A model generated the notes under the pieces. The model searched no databases, was not told the DNA's origin, and was given only the letters and a program-made list of their open reading frames with translations. A program made the position numbers and the translations under genes. Positions 19,879 to 29,071 of a stretch of DNA of 64,000 nucleotides are shown piece by piece (the first letter of the stretch is position 1; each line of letters opens with the position of its first letter). Where the stretch lies: positions 1 to 64,000 of the forward strand of contig CAIUWK010000072.1 of NCBI GenBank assembly GCA_903902855.1, in the 5' to 3' direction. Origin of the DNA: an uncultured Geobacter sp. (lineage in GTDB: Bacteria > Desulfobacterota > Desulfuromonadia > Geobacterales > CAIOGM01).

Positions 19879-20849
19879 TGGCGCCGAAGCTCTCACTCAA
19901 CACTCAGGCAATCCTTCTCCTCACGGCGCCGCTGATGGCCGGACACGCCCCCTCATCTCCTGATCTGCTGACCCTCGTCGAGTACAATTTTCTTGCTCGT
20001 CACCTGCGCGAACTGCAGTGCCGGCCGGCGGATCTTTTGGCTGCTGACGGGGGTGAGCTGCTTCGCGCCTGCCAACCGGTAATTGAAGAAGGCCGTTTAC
20101 AACGGTTGTTGGCTCGTGGTTTCCTTTTGAGCCAGGTCATAGAGCGTTGGGAGGCTCGCGCCATCTGGGTCATGAGTCGGGCTGACGCCGAATACCCCCG
20201 GCGCATGAAGGGGCGTCTGAAAGAAGATGCTCCTCCATTGCTGTATGGCTGCGGTGATATCAGGCTGCTGGAGAGCGGCGGCCTTGCGGTGGTTGGGTCG
20301 CGTCATGTGGATGAGGCGGTGATGGAGTACGCCATGGCCGTCGGCAACTTGGCAACTCGATGCGGGAAGACGCTACTCTCCGGTGGGGCGAAGGGGGGCG
20401 ATCAGGCGGCCATGGCAGGTGCGTTGGAAGCAGGGGGTAAGGTTCTCGGCGTTCTCGGAGACAGCTTGGAAAAGAGCGCCATGAACCGTGATCACCGCAA
20501 CGTCATCATGGGGGGGCAATTACTGCTGATCTCCCCTCATGACCCCGGCACGGGCTTTACCGTCGGCAACGCCATGCAGAGAAACAAGTTGATCTATGCC
20601 TTGGCCGATGCGGCGCTGGTGGTAAGCTCGGATTCCAACAAGGGGGGAACCTGGTCGGGAGCAGTGGAACAGTTGGGCCGATTCCCACGCATTCCCGTGT
20701 ATGTCCGATCCACGGGAGAGCCGTCCCAGGGGTTGGATGCCTTGAGAGAAAAGGGTGCTCTTCCCTGGCCGAACCCGCGGGATACGGATGAGCTCGAGGC
20801 GCTGTTCAGTGCTACTTGTCGTAACCGTGCCGAAAGTATCTTTTCATAA
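19878..20849 (+). CDS. DprA/Smf-like Rossmann-fold protein
   Basis: This protein of about 323 residues is related to the DNA-processing protein DprA. After an N-terminal helical region comes the Rossmann core, with [19 protein letters not shown] and [21 protein letters not shown] later [21 protein letters not shown] block contains the usual RN and ALAD elements. Natural-competence DprA binds single-stranded DNA and loads RecA. This copy is instead coupled to a RecQ-PRTase gene: its ATG at 19878 overlaps the helicase stop. That context points to a ShosA-like defence or regulatory role rather than competence. It is the last gene of that pair; hsdM follows 179 bp later. Confidence 0.88.
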   Translation: MAPKLSLNTQAILLLTAPLMAGHAPSSPDLLTLVEYNFLARHLRELQCRPADLLAADGGELLRACQPVIEEGRLQRLLARGFLLSQVIERWEARAIWVMSRADAEYPRRMKGRLKEDAPPLLYGCGDIRLLESGGLAVVGSRHVDEAVMEYAMAVGNLATRCGKTLLSGGAKGGDQAAMAGALEAGGKVLGVLGDSLEKSAMNRDHRNVIMGGQLLLISPHDPGTGFTVGNAMQRNKLIYALADAALVVSSDSNKGGTWSGAVEQLGRFPRIPVYVRSTGEPSQGLDALREKGALPWPNPRDTDELEALFSATCRNRAESIFS

Positions 20850-21028
20850 CTCTCCCCGTCTGATGTTGACATCTCCTGATGCAATGTAAGCAAGCGTTGC
20901 AGGATACGCACGTGGTTACGGTGCGCACCCTACTCCTGAATTTTCATTCCGGTGGCTATTGAGGCGGCTTTCTGATAAGAATGGGGCATAAACAGATAGC
21001 CTTGAACGATCGTGGGTAGTGCTAAAAC

Positions 21029-22519
21029 ATGACAAGCATCAGCCTCTCGCAGCTGGAAAATCACCTTTGGGAATCTGCCAATATCCTCCGTGGACCGGTG
21101 GACGCCGCCGACTTCAAGACCTATATCTTCCCCCTCCTCTTCTTCAAGCGGATCTGTGACGTATGGGATGAGGAGTACCAGGAAATTGCCCAGGAGATGG
21201 GTGATCCGGCGCTTACCATGTTTCCGGAGTCTCACCGGTTTCAGGTTCCGGTGGGATGTCATTGGCAGGATGTCCGGGAAACTCCCCTCAATGTGGGGTC
21301 CGCATTGCAGCGGGCGCTGCGGGAACTGGAAAAGGTAAACCCGGAGACACTGTACGGCGTCTTCGGTGACGCCCAATGGTCCAATAAAGATCGACTCACC
21401 GATGCACTCCTGAAAGATCTCATCGAGCACTTTTCGCAACTGCCGCTGGGCAACGGGCATGTTGCCTCGGATGTTCTGGGAGATGCCTACGAATACCTGA
21501 TCAAAAAATTTGCCGACGCCACCAACAAGAAAGCCGGGGAGTTCTATACCCCGCGCAGTGTAGTCCGGCTCATGGTGGAGATGCTTGATCCGAAAGAGGG
21601 GGAGACGATCTACGACCCTGCCTGCGGGACCGGCGGCATGCTCCTCGCCGCCTTGCAGCACGTCCATGAGATGCATGGTGACACCAAGCGGCTCTGGGGC
21701 AAGCTGTACGGCCAGGAAAAGAACCTCACCACGTCGGCCATTGCCAGGATGAATCTCTTTCTTCACGGCATAGAGGATTTTCAGATCGTCCGTGGCGATA
21801 CGCTCCGGAATCCCGCTTTCTTTGAAGCCGACCGGCTGGCCACGTTCGATTGTGTCATTGCCAATCCCCCCTTTTCCCTGGAGAAGTGGGGTGAGGACGT
21901 CTGGCTCAACGACCCCTTTGGCCGCAACTTTGCCGGAATGCCGCCATCAAGCAGCGGCGACTATGCCTGGGTGCAGCACATGGTCAAGTCCATGGCAGAT
22001 GTCACCGGGCGGATGGCAGTGGTATTGCCACAGGGAGCGTTGTTCCGTAAAGGGGTGGAAGGAGAGATTCGGCGAAAGCTGCTGGAGTTGGACCTTCTGG
22101 AGGCGGTCATTGGTCTGGCGCCGAACCTGTTTTACGGCACCGGTCTTGCCGCCTGCATCCTGGTGCTTCGTAAGCGTAAGCCGGTTGACCGCAAGGGGAA
22201 AGTGATGATAGCCGACGCTTCCGGCCTGTTCCGTCGGGGCAGGGCTCAGAACTACCTTGAGCCGGAACAGGGAGCGGAGATCCTGACTTGGTTCCAGCAG
22301 TTTGCAGATGTCCAGGATCGAGTCCGTATTGTCGACCTTGATGAGATCAAGGCCGAGGATTGGACTCTGAATATATCACGCTATGTTTTGCCACCCCTCA
22401 ACGAGGATATCCCACCGTTGCCGCAGGCCATAGAGAATTTCAAGGCAGCTCTTGCGCGATGTCGTGAGGCGGAAAGCCGTCTGACGACGCTGATGGACGA
22501 AGGAGGTTGGCTGTTATGA
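21029..22519 (+). CDS. hsdM: Type I restriction-modification, methylase subunit HsdM (copy 1)
   Basis: This N6-adenine methyltransferase subunit has 496 residues. It starts with the four-helix HsdM N-terminal domain (LENHLWESANILRG, FPLLFFKRICDVWDEEY). The AdoMet-binding motif is DPACGTGG (196-203), and the catalytic motif is NPPF (279-282) followed by SLEKWGED. Both are intact, so it should be active with an HsdS partner. The ATG at 21029 has no clear Shine-Dalgarno. It overlaps copy 2 by 4 bases and is clearly paralogous to it, but diverged along its whole length. Having two HsdM genes for one HsdS is unusual. Confidence 0.95.
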   Translation: MTSISLSQLENHLWESANILRGPVDAADFKTYIFPLLFFKRICDVWDEEYQEIAQEMGDPALTMFPESHRFQVPVGCHWQDVRETPLNVGSALQRALRELEKVNPETLYGVFGDAQWSNKDRLTDALLKDLIEHFSQLPLGNGHVASDVLGDAYEYLIKKFADATNKKAGEFYTPRSVVRLMVEMLDPKEGETIYDPACGTGGMLLAALQHVHEMHGDTKRLWGKLYGQEKNLTTSAIARMNLFLHGIEDFQIVRGDTLRNPAFFEADRLATFDCVIANPPFSLEKWGEDVWLNDPFGRNFAGMPPSSSGDYAWVQHMVKSMADVTGRMAVVLPQGALFRKGVEGEIRRKLLELDLLEAVIGLAPNLFYGTGLAACILVLRKRKPVDRKGKVMIADASGLFRRGRAQNYLEPEQGAEILTWFQQFADVQDRVRIVDLDEIKAEDWTLNISRYVLPPLNEDIPPLPQAIENFKAALARCREAESRLTTLMDEGGWLL

Positions 22520-24051
22520 CTTCCCGCATATCTCAACAGGAACTGGAATCCTATCTCTGGGGAGCGGCAACGCTGCTGCGCGGGTTGATCGACGCCGGCG
22601 ACTACAAGCAGTTCATCTTTCCGTTGCTGTTTTTCAAGCGGGTCTCTGATGTATTTGACGAGGAGTATCAACACTCCATGGACGAATCTGGTGGTGATTT
22701 CGCCGAGAATCACCGTCTCCAGATACCGGCCGGTTCCCACTGGAACGACGTCCGCCAATCGCCCAAAAACGTCGGCATGACGATTCAGGCGGCCATGCGG
22801 GCCATGGAGGCGGCTAATCCCGAGCAACTGCCGGGAATCTTCGGCGATGCTCCCTGGACGAACAAGGAGCGGTTGCCGGACGAAACCCTGAAGAACCTCA
22901 TCGAGCATTTTTCAACCCAGACTCTTTCGGTGGCCAATGTCCCGGAAGATGAGCTTGGCAACGCCTACGAATTTCTCATCAAGAAATTTGCCGATGACTC
23001 CGGCCATACGGCGGCGGAGTTTTATACCAACCGCACCGTTGTTCATCTGATGACACAACTGTTGAACCCGCGGCCCGGCGAGTCGATCTATGATCCCACC
23101 TGCGGCACCGGTGGCATGCTTCTGTCGGCGCTGGCGGAGGTGAAACGTTCCGGCGGTGAATATCGGACCCTCAAACTCTATGGCCAAGAGCGGAACCTGA
23201 TGACCTCCGGGATTGCCCGGATGAATCTTTTTCTCCACGGGATCGAGGATTTTCAGATCGCTCGGGGTGATACCCTGGCAGACCCCAAGCTCATAGAGGG
23301 TGATCAACTAAGACAATTCGATGTGGTCCTGGCAAACCCTCCCTATTCCATCAAGCAATGGGATCGCGCCGCCTTTGAATCCGACAAATGGGGGCGTAAC
23401 TTCCTGGGCGTCCCTCCCCAGGGGCGAGCCGACTACGCCTTCTTTCAGCATATCCTGAAATCCCTCACCCCCGGTTCCGCCAAGGGGCGAGGGGATAAAA
23501 CCGGTGGGCGGTGCGCCGTTCTCTGGCCCCATGGCGTGTTGTTTCGCAATGAAGAGCGGGAAATGCGGAACAAGATGGTAGCGCAGGATCTGGTGGATGC
23601 GGTCATCGGACTCGGGCCGAATCTCTTCTACAACTCCCCCATGGAATCGTGTGTTGTCGTCTGTCGTCGCCGCAAGAGCCCGGAGCGCAGAGGGAAGGTG
23701 CTTTTCATTGATGCCCTCAACGATGTCACCCGGGAACGGGCGCAGAGTTTTCTCACTCCGGCGCATCAGGAACATATCCTCGGCGCGTACCGTACCTTTC
23801 AGGACGAGCCCGGCTTCGCCAAAGTCGCCACGATTGAAGAGATTATTGCCAACGGTTCAAACCTTTCCATCCCGCTCTATGTGAAGAAAATTGCCGTGGC
23901 CACCGAACGAGGGGCAGATGGACAGGAAGTGAGCCTGCAGAGTGCCTGGAAACAGTGGCAGGAGGGTGGGGACCATTTCTGGCAACAGATGGATGATCTG
24001 GTGAAAACTCTGGATGAATTGACTTCCGGGGAAGGAGCCATGGATGCGTAG
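22516..24051 (+). CDS. hsdM: Type I restriction-modification, methylase subunit HsdM (copy 2)
   Basis: This second HsdM has 511 residues from ATG 22516, which overlaps the stop of copy 1 (ATGA) and has GGAGG at 22500-22504. A TTG nine bases earlier is in frame but less likely. It has the AdoMet motif DPTCGTGG (193-200) and the catalytic NPPY (274-277). It shares long blocks with copy 1 (FPLLFFKR, ARMNLFLHGIEDFQI) but differs in most of the surface sequence. It could form a heterodimeric methylase with copy 1 or serve a different partner. A 177-bp gap with a repeat array follows. Confidence 0.95.
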   Translation: MTSRISQQELESYLWGAATLLRGLIDAGDYKQFIFPLLFFKRVSDVFDEEYQHSMDESGGDFAENHRLQIPAGSHWNDVRQSPKNVGMTIQAAMRAMEAANPEQLPGIFGDAPWTNKERLPDETLKNLIEHFSTQTLSVANVPEDELGNAYEFLIKKFADDSGHTAAEFYTNRTVVHLMTQLLNPRPGESIYDPTCGTGGMLLSALAEVKRSGGEYRTLKLYGQERNLMTSGIARMNLFLHGIEDFQIARGDTLADPKLIEGDQLRQFDVVLANPPYSIKQWDRAAFESDKWGRNFLGVPPQGRADYAFFQHILKSLTPGSAKGRGDKTGGRCAVLWPHGVLFRNEEREMRNKMVAQDLVDAVIGLGPNLFYNSPMESCVVVCRRRKSPERRGKVLFIDALNDVTRERAQSFLTPAHQEHILGAYRTFQDEPGFAKVATIEEIIANGSNLSIPLYVKKIAVATERGADGQEVSLQSAWKQWQEGGDHFWQQMDDLVKTLDELTSGEGAMDA

Positions 24052-24155
24052 TGCTCAGGACTTTGGAGAATACTCAGTACGTCGTCGGTCGTCGCGCCCA
24101 CCGCCGATAAGCTGGAACATGGGAAGAATAAACGCTTCGGTGCACCGTCTCATAG

Positions 24156-24303
24156 AAACCTTCTAAGCTCGGAGAGAAATCTTCTATGATCGGGGGGGAA
24201 ACCTACCAAGCTCGGAGAGAAACCTTCTATGCTCAGGGGGAAACCTACCAAGCTTGACGTGAAACCTACCAAGCTCGAAGAGAAACCTTCTATGCTCGTT
24301 GAG
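24156..24303 (+). repeat. Array of seven 21-bp repeats
   Basis: Units begin AAACC(T/A)(T/C)C and are 21 bp long, at 24156, 24177, 24199, 24220, 24241, 24262 and 24283. Unit 2 is 22 bp because of a run of seven G (24192-24198). Units 3-7 encode seven-residue repeats (KPTKLxx/KPSMLxx) continuous with the winged-helix protein. Units 1-2 would encode the same repeat but lie one base out of frame. Confidence 0.9.
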
Positions 24304-24576
24304 ATGCCATCAGAGCTGGCGGTGGAGCTTTGCTCTCTGACAGGAAAGAGAACCGGCTCAAGAAGGCACCGAAATATCCTGGTTGCATTGTGCAAACATA
24401 GTCCTTACACGGTTGACGAGCTTGTCCGATTGTTGGGTAAGAATCGAAAATACTTGATGAATAACTATGTCAGGCCCATGCTTCAGGCGGGTGAACTGGT
24501 AATGCGATACCCTGAATCCCCCAACCATCCCCACCAAGCGTATATGGCTCCAGATCAGGACAGTGATCATGAGTAA
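24229..24576 (+). CDS. Small winged-helix protein in the restriction operon
   Basis: This is a predicted 115-residue protein. Residues 1-28 are heptad-like repeats (KPTKL, KPSML) written by the 21-bp DNA array. Residues from about 46 form a likely winged helix-turn-helix: RNILVALCKHSPYTVDELVRLLG, LMNNYVRPMLQAGELVMRYPE and a PHQAY ending like those of DNA-binding tails in RecG-like or AlbA-type regulators. ATG 24229 has GGAGAG 9 bases upstream, as does the frame-shifted ATG at 24186. A regulator of the hsd genes is a reasonable guess, given palindromes directly downstream. A remnant of a larger protein is the alternative. Confidence 0.6.
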   Translation: MLRGKPTKLDVKPTKLEEKPSMLVEMPSELAVELCSLTGKRTGSRRHRNILVALCKHSPYTVDELVRLLGKNRKYLMNNYVRPMLQAGELVMRYPESPNHPHQAYMAPDQDSDHE

Positions 24577-24620
24577 GGTTGCAACCTTGCCAAACAAAGT
24601 TGCAACCTTACTTGCAACTT
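24575..24620. promoter_or_regulatory. Palindromes between the winged-helix gene and hsdS
   Basis: AAGGTTGCAACCTT (24575-24588) is a perfect 14-bp palindrome beginning at the upstream stop codon. AAGTTGCAA (24597-24605) and TTGCAACTT (24612-24620) form a second dyad with a 6-nt centre. GTTGCAAC is the shared core. These lie 14-59 bases before the hsdS start and look like operator sites. Confidence 0.55.
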
Positions 24621-24633
24621 TTCGAGGTTCAGA

Positions 24634-25818
24634 ATGACTGACAGGAATCTCAAGCCCGGCTGGAATAGTTGGCGTTTTGACCAGATAGCGATCAACGTCA
24701 ATGAACGGATTGATGATCCATCAAAGTCCGGCGTTGATTTTTACGTCGGGCTGGAACATCTTGATCCGGATTCGTTGAAGATTCGGCGCTGGGGAAAGCC
24801 GGAAGATGTGGAGGCAACCAAGCTCTGCTTCAAGAAGGGCGACATCATCTTTGCGCGGCGAAGGGCGTATCAGCGGAAGTTGGGTGTGGCGGAGTTCGAT
24901 GGAATCTGTTCGGCCCACGCCATGGTGCTGAGGCCACGGACCGATGTCGTGTTGCCGGAGTTCCTGCCGTTCTTCATGCAGAGTGATTTGTTCATGAATC
25001 GGGCGGTGGAGATCTCCGTAGGGTCGTTGTCACCGACGATCAATTGGAAGACGATGGCGGTTCAGCAGTTTGCGCTGCCGCCGTTGGAGGAACAGCAACA
25101 TATAGTATCGAGGCTACTGGCGCTTGAGGAGCAGATCGAAGCGCTTCTATCACTTAGAACTTTCCACGCACGTCTTATTGAGTCGCATACTGACAGTTTT
25201 CTTGCACGTTGGAATAGTCGACAGGTAACGACAGTCGATAATTTGGTAACTAGTGCGCCTCGCAATGGGTTGTCACCAAAGGTTAATGCCGACGAAAATG
25301 GCTATCCCACGTTAAGCATCAGTGCGGTAAGAGAAGGAGCCATTGTAACAGAAGGAAATACCAAATACGCCAATGTCTCCGAATCTGATGTGCAGCAATT
25401 TTTACTCCAGAAGAGAGACGTACTTGTTGTACGTGGCAACGGCAACAAGCTATTGACTGGGAAGTGCGGGATCGTCGGCAATGTTCCTTTACACTGCTTT
25501 TATCCCGATTTACTAATCAGACTTCGTTTTGACGAGAAAACCATACGTACGGATTTTGCCGTTCTCCAATGGAATTCGCCTTCAATTCATAACAAACTGA
25601 TCAGCAGAGCAAAGTCCACAAATGGCATTTGGAAGATTAATGGGGCTGACATTCGTAAGCATTCCCTTATAGTGCCTCCTCTCAAAGAGCAGGATATTTT
25701 TCTTGCTGATTATAGAAAACATCGTGCTGCAAAATCAGTGCTTGCGAAGAGGATTCTCTCTGCGTCTGGATTGAAACATCAATTACTGCAAGCCCACTTC
25801 TCAGGAGTAGTGGGTTAG
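24634..25818 (+). CDS. hsdS: Type I restriction-modification, specificity subunit HsdS
   Basis: This DNA-recognition subunit has 394 residues and sets the bipartite target of the methylase and nuclease. Two target-recognition domains are each followed by a helical spacer. The first ends in MAVQQFALPPLEEQQHIVSRLLALEEQIEAL, and the second in IRKHSLIVPPLKEQDIFLADYRKH. The start has GAGG upstream. The second half (from about 25200) is visibly richer in A/T than the first half, as expected if recognition domains are exchanged between strains. Only one HsdS accompanies two HsdM genes. Confidence 0.94.
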   Translation: MTDRNLKPGWNSWRFDQIAINVNERIDDPSKSGVDFYVGLEHLDPDSLKIRRWGKPEDVEATKLCFKKGDIIFARRRAYQRKLGVAEFDGICSAHAMVLRPRTDVVLPEFLPFFMQSDLFMNRAVEISVGSLSPTINWKTMAVQQFALPPLEEQQHIVSRLLALEEQIEALLSLRTFHARLIESHTDSFLARWNSRQVTTVDNLVTSAPRNGLSPKVNADENGYPTLSISAVREGAIVTEGNTKYANVSESDVQQFLLQKRDVLVVRGNGNKLLTGKCGIVGNVPLHCFYPDLLIRLRFDEKTIRTDFAVLQWNSPSIHNKLISRAKSTNGIWKINGADIRKHSLIVPPLKEQDIFLADYRKHRAAKSVLAKRILSASGLKHQLLQAHFSGVVG

Positions 25819-25935
25819 GGTGAACGGCTTTATCTTGAACCCCAACAATGATGCTCCCGCAAATTCTGTCATTGCGAGCGAAGCGAAGCAATCCGGTGGT
25901 CGGTTGGGATGAACAGTTTCACCGCCTTTGCTCAA
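25800..25935. repeat. Intergenic repeats between hsdS and hsdR
   Basis: GGGTGAACGGCTTTATCTTG followed by AACCCCAACAATG resembles the sequence at 13091-13120. CATTGCGAGCGAAGCGAAGC at 25872-25891 is a palindromic motif found between genes in many bacteria. The remainder of this 204-bp gap shows nothing clear. Confidence 0.6.
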
Positions 25936-26022
25936 TGCCTGCAAGAAGGGCGAAGCAGATGAAGCTTTTGCTTTTCACTACGTCGTACGCCGTATATCTA
26001 GATCATGAATCGGGAGGGTGAA

Positions 26023-29000
26023 ATGAGCTTCACCGAATCTAACACCGTTGAAGCCTATCTCCGTGACCTGCTGGCCGGGCCGGGTCAAGAGACCGTTCCC
26101 GGTGTTGCCGGTGAACCGGGACCACTTTATACGGTCAAGCAAGCGGCAAGGGGTACCGGTTGGCGGTATGTGTCGCCAGCCAACCTCCCCCGACAGAGTC
26201 ATGAAGTCTTTGTTGAATCCTACCTGCGTGATGCCCTCCTCCGCCTCAATGCCGAAATCAAGGAACAACCAGACCGTGCCGACGAGGTCATCTATAAACT
26301 CCGGGCTATCGTACTCTCTGTCCGCTCGGATGGGCTGATCCGGGCCAACGAAGAGATGACCGCCTGGTTACGCGGCGAACGGACCATGCCGTTCGGCCTG
26401 AATCATGAACATGTGCCGGTACGGTTGATAAACTTCGACTTGTCATCAGGCGCAGGACCGGACCAAAACGATTACGTCATTACCCAGCAGTATACCTTCC
26501 GTGCGGGATGGACGGAAAAGCGGGCCGACTTGATGCTGCTGGTAAACGGCCTGCCGCTGGTCCTCATCGAAGCCAAGACACCAGTGCGCAGGGCAACCAG
26601 CTGGGTGGACGGCGCTCTCCAGGTTCATGAAGATTACGAGAAGTTCGTCCCAGAGCTGTTCGTCTTCAACGTCTTTTCTGTCGCCACCGAAGGAAAAGAG
26701 TTCCGCTACGGTGCCATCGGCGTCCCCATCAAGGATTGGGGGCCATGGAATCTCGATCTCACCCCCCCGTCAGGAAGAGCTGAGGGGAGCACCCTGTATA
26801 AGCTCAAAGCGGCGGCCGAAAGCATGTTGCGGCCACACATCGTCCTCGACATCCTTGCCAGTTTTACCCTGTTCGCCACCCACAAGAAGAAACAGCGGAG
26901 CAAGGTCATCTGCCGTTACCAGCAATACGACGCCGCAAACCGGATCGTGGAGCGGGTGCTGAGCGGATACCCGAAAAAAGGACTCATCTGGCACTTCCAG
27001 GGTTCCGGCAAATCGCTCCTCATGGTATTCGCCGCCCAGAAACTCCGGATGCATCCAATGCTGAAAAACCCCACCGTTCTCATCGTGGTGGACCGGGTCG
27101 ACCTGGACTCCCAGATTACCGGCACCTTCACTGCCGCCGATATCCCCAATCTGGAAAAGGCGGAGTCCCGGGAAAAGCTGCAACGGGTCCTGGCTCAGGA
27201 TCTCCGGAAGATAATCATTACCACCATCTTCAAGTTCGGCGAAGCAGATGGCGTCCTCAACGATCGGTCCAATATCATCGCCCTGGTGGACGAGGCCCAT
27301 CGCACCCAGGAAGGTGATCTGGGCCGCCAGATGCGCCAGGCACTCCCCAATGCCTTCCTGTTCGGTCTCACCGGCACCCCCATCAACCGGAGCGACCGGA
27401 ATACGTTCTATGCCTTCGGCGCCGACGAAGACACAGGCGGATACCTGAGCCGCTATGGTTTTGAGGAGTCGATTCGGGATGGTGCAACTCTGCCGCTGCA
27501 CTTCGAACCGCGTCTCGTGGAATTGCACATCAACAAGGAAGCCATTGATGAGGCGTTTGCCGACTTGACCGGCGACCTGTCCGATCTGGACAGGGACAAT
27601 CTGGCCAAGGCCGCCTCTAAAATGGCAATCCTGGTCAAGACGCCGGAGCGGGTCCAGCGGATCTGCGCCGACATCGTGCAGCACTTTCAGAACAAGATCG
27701 AACCCAACGGCTTCAAGGGGCAGATCGTCACCTTTGACAGGGAAAGTTGCCTCCTCTACAAGCAGGCAATCGACAAACTCCTTCCGTCGGAGGCGAGTGA
27801 TATCGTCATGACGGTCAATGGCAATGAACCCCAGTACAAGGCGTACGTGAGGAGTCGCGCTGAAGAAGAGCGATTGCTGGAACGGTTCCGCGACCCCAAC
27901 GACCCGCTGAAACTCCTCATCGTTACGGCCAAACTCCTCACCGGCTTTGATGCGCCCATCCTCCAGGTCATGTACCTGGACAAGCCCATGAGGGACCATA
28001 CCCTACTTCAGGCCATCTGCCGGGTCAACCGGACTTTTTCACTCCTCAAAAGTTACGGCCTGATCGTGGATTATCTCGGCGTATTTGACGACGTGGCCAA
28101 GGCGCTGGAATTTGACGACGAGAGTGTCCGGAAGGTGGTCTCCAACATTCAGGAGTTGAAGAACACGTTCCCCGAGGCGATGCAGAAGTGCCTGACCTTC
28201 TTTACCGGCGTTGACCGGACGGTTCAGGGGTATGAAGGACTGATAGCCGCCCAGGAGTGCCTCCCCAACAACACCGTGCGGGATAATTTTGCCGCCGAGT
28301 TCAGCGTCCTCAACCGACTCTGGGAGGCTATCTCACCGGACCCTTTTCTGAGTCAGTACGAAATTAACTACCGGTGGCTCTCTCAGGTCTACCAATCGGT
28401 GCAACCTTCAGGCGGGCAAGGAAAGCTTCTCTGGCATGCTCTTGGGGCCAAGACCATCGAGTTGATCCATCAGAATGTTCACGTAGAAGCGCTACGGGAT
28501 GACCTGGACACGTTGATCCTGGATGCCGACCTGCTGGAGGCGGTGCTGAGTAACCCCGACTCCAAGGACGCCAAGGTCATTGAAATCAAGATCGCTCGCC
28601 GGTTGCGTCGCCACATGGGGAACCCGAAGTTCAAAGCGCTTTCCACCCGACTGGAAGAGCTGAAAAACCGGCAGGAGCAGGGGCTGATCAGCAGCGTGGA
28701 TTTCCTGAAGCAGTTGCTGCAACTTGCCGAGGACTTGCTGAAGACGGAAAAAGAGACACCTCCGGAAGAGGATGAAGATCGCGGCAAGGCGGCATTGACC
28801 GAGCTGTTCCAAGAGGTGAAGACCGAGTCGACGCCGGTCATAGTTGAACGGATTGTTGCCGACATTGATGAGCTTGTACGGTTAGTCAGTTTCCCCGGTT
28901 GGCAGCAAACCCTGGCGGGTGAGCGGGATGTGAAGAAGGCTCTGCGGAAGTCGCTGTTCAAATATCGCCTGCATCAGGATGAGGAGTTGTTTGAGAAGGC

Positions 29001-29028
29001 TTATGGGTATATAAGACTCTATTATTGA
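26023..29028 (+). CDS. hsdR: Type I restriction-modification, restriction/translocase subunit HsdR
   Basis: This nuclease-translocase has about 1001 residues. The N-terminal PD-(D/E)xK nuclease is intact (Asp169 in KRADLML, then Glu183-x-Lys185 in LIEAK). The SF2 motor has FQGSGKS (about 325-331), LVDEAHRTQ and LFGLTGTP, with a later QAICRVNRTF box. A charged C-terminal helical region is the usual HsdM/HsdS contact. ATG 26023 follows GGGAGGGTGAA directly; an ATG at 26005 is in frame but lacks this site. All catalytic residues are present, so the restriction system looks functional. Confidence 0.96.
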   Translation: MSFTESNTVEAYLRDLLAGPGQETVPGVAGEPGPLYTVKQAARGTGWRYVSPANLPRQSHEVFVESYLRDALLRLNAEIKEQPDRADEVIYKLRAIVLSVRSDGLIRANEEMTAWLRGERTMPFGLNHEHVPVRLINFDLSSGAGPDQNDYVITQQYTFRAGWTEKRADLMLLVNGLPLVLIEAKTPVRRATSWVDGALQVHEDYEKFVPELFVFNVFSVATEGKEFRYGAIGVPIKDWGPWNLDLTPPSGRAEGSTLYKLKAAAESMLRPHIVLDILASFTLFATHKKKQRSKVICRYQQYDAANRIVERVLSGYPKKGLIWHFQGSGKSLLMVFAAQKLRMHPMLKNPTVLIVVDRVDLDSQITGTFTAADIPNLEKAESREKLQRVLAQDLRKIIITTIFKFGEADGVLNDRSNIIALVDEAHRTQEGDLGRQMRQALPNAFLFGLTGTPINRSDRNTFYAFGADEDTGGYLSRYGFEESIRDGATLPLHFEPRLVELHINKEAIDEAFADLTGDLSDLDRDNLAKAASKMAILVKTPERVQRICADIVQHFQNKIEPNGFKGQIVTFDRESCLLYKQAIDKLLPSEASDIVMTVNGNEPQYKAYVRSRAEEERLLERFRDPNDPLKLLIVTAKLLTGFDAPILQVMYLDKPMRDHTLLQAICRVNRTFSLLKSYGLIVDYLGVFDDVAKALEFDDESVRKVVSNIQELKNTFPEAMQKCLTFFTGVDRTVQGYEGLIAAQECLPNNTVRDNFAAEFSVLNRLWEAISPDPFLSQYEINYRWLSQVYQSVQPSGGQGKLLWHALGAKTIELIHQNVHVEALRDDLDTLILDADLLEAVLSNPDSKDAKVIEIKIARRLRRHMGNPKFKALSTRLEELKNRQEQGLISSVDFLKQLLQLAEDLLKTEKETPPEEDEDRGKAALTELFQEVKTESTPVIVERIVADIDELVRLVSFPGWQQTLAGERDVKKALRKSLFKYRLHQDEELFEKAYGYIRLYY

Positions 29029-29071
29029 CTGTTATCTGAAAATATCATGAATGAAATCACGAGGTAAACGC

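Noticed and set aside
20866..20892. Promoter before hsdM (TTGACA at 20866)
   Set aside because: No acceptable -10 hexamer lies 16-18 bases downstream, so it is too weak to list.
24156..24303. CRISPR array
   Set aside because: Units are directly abutting 21-bp repeats without spacers and are partly coding.
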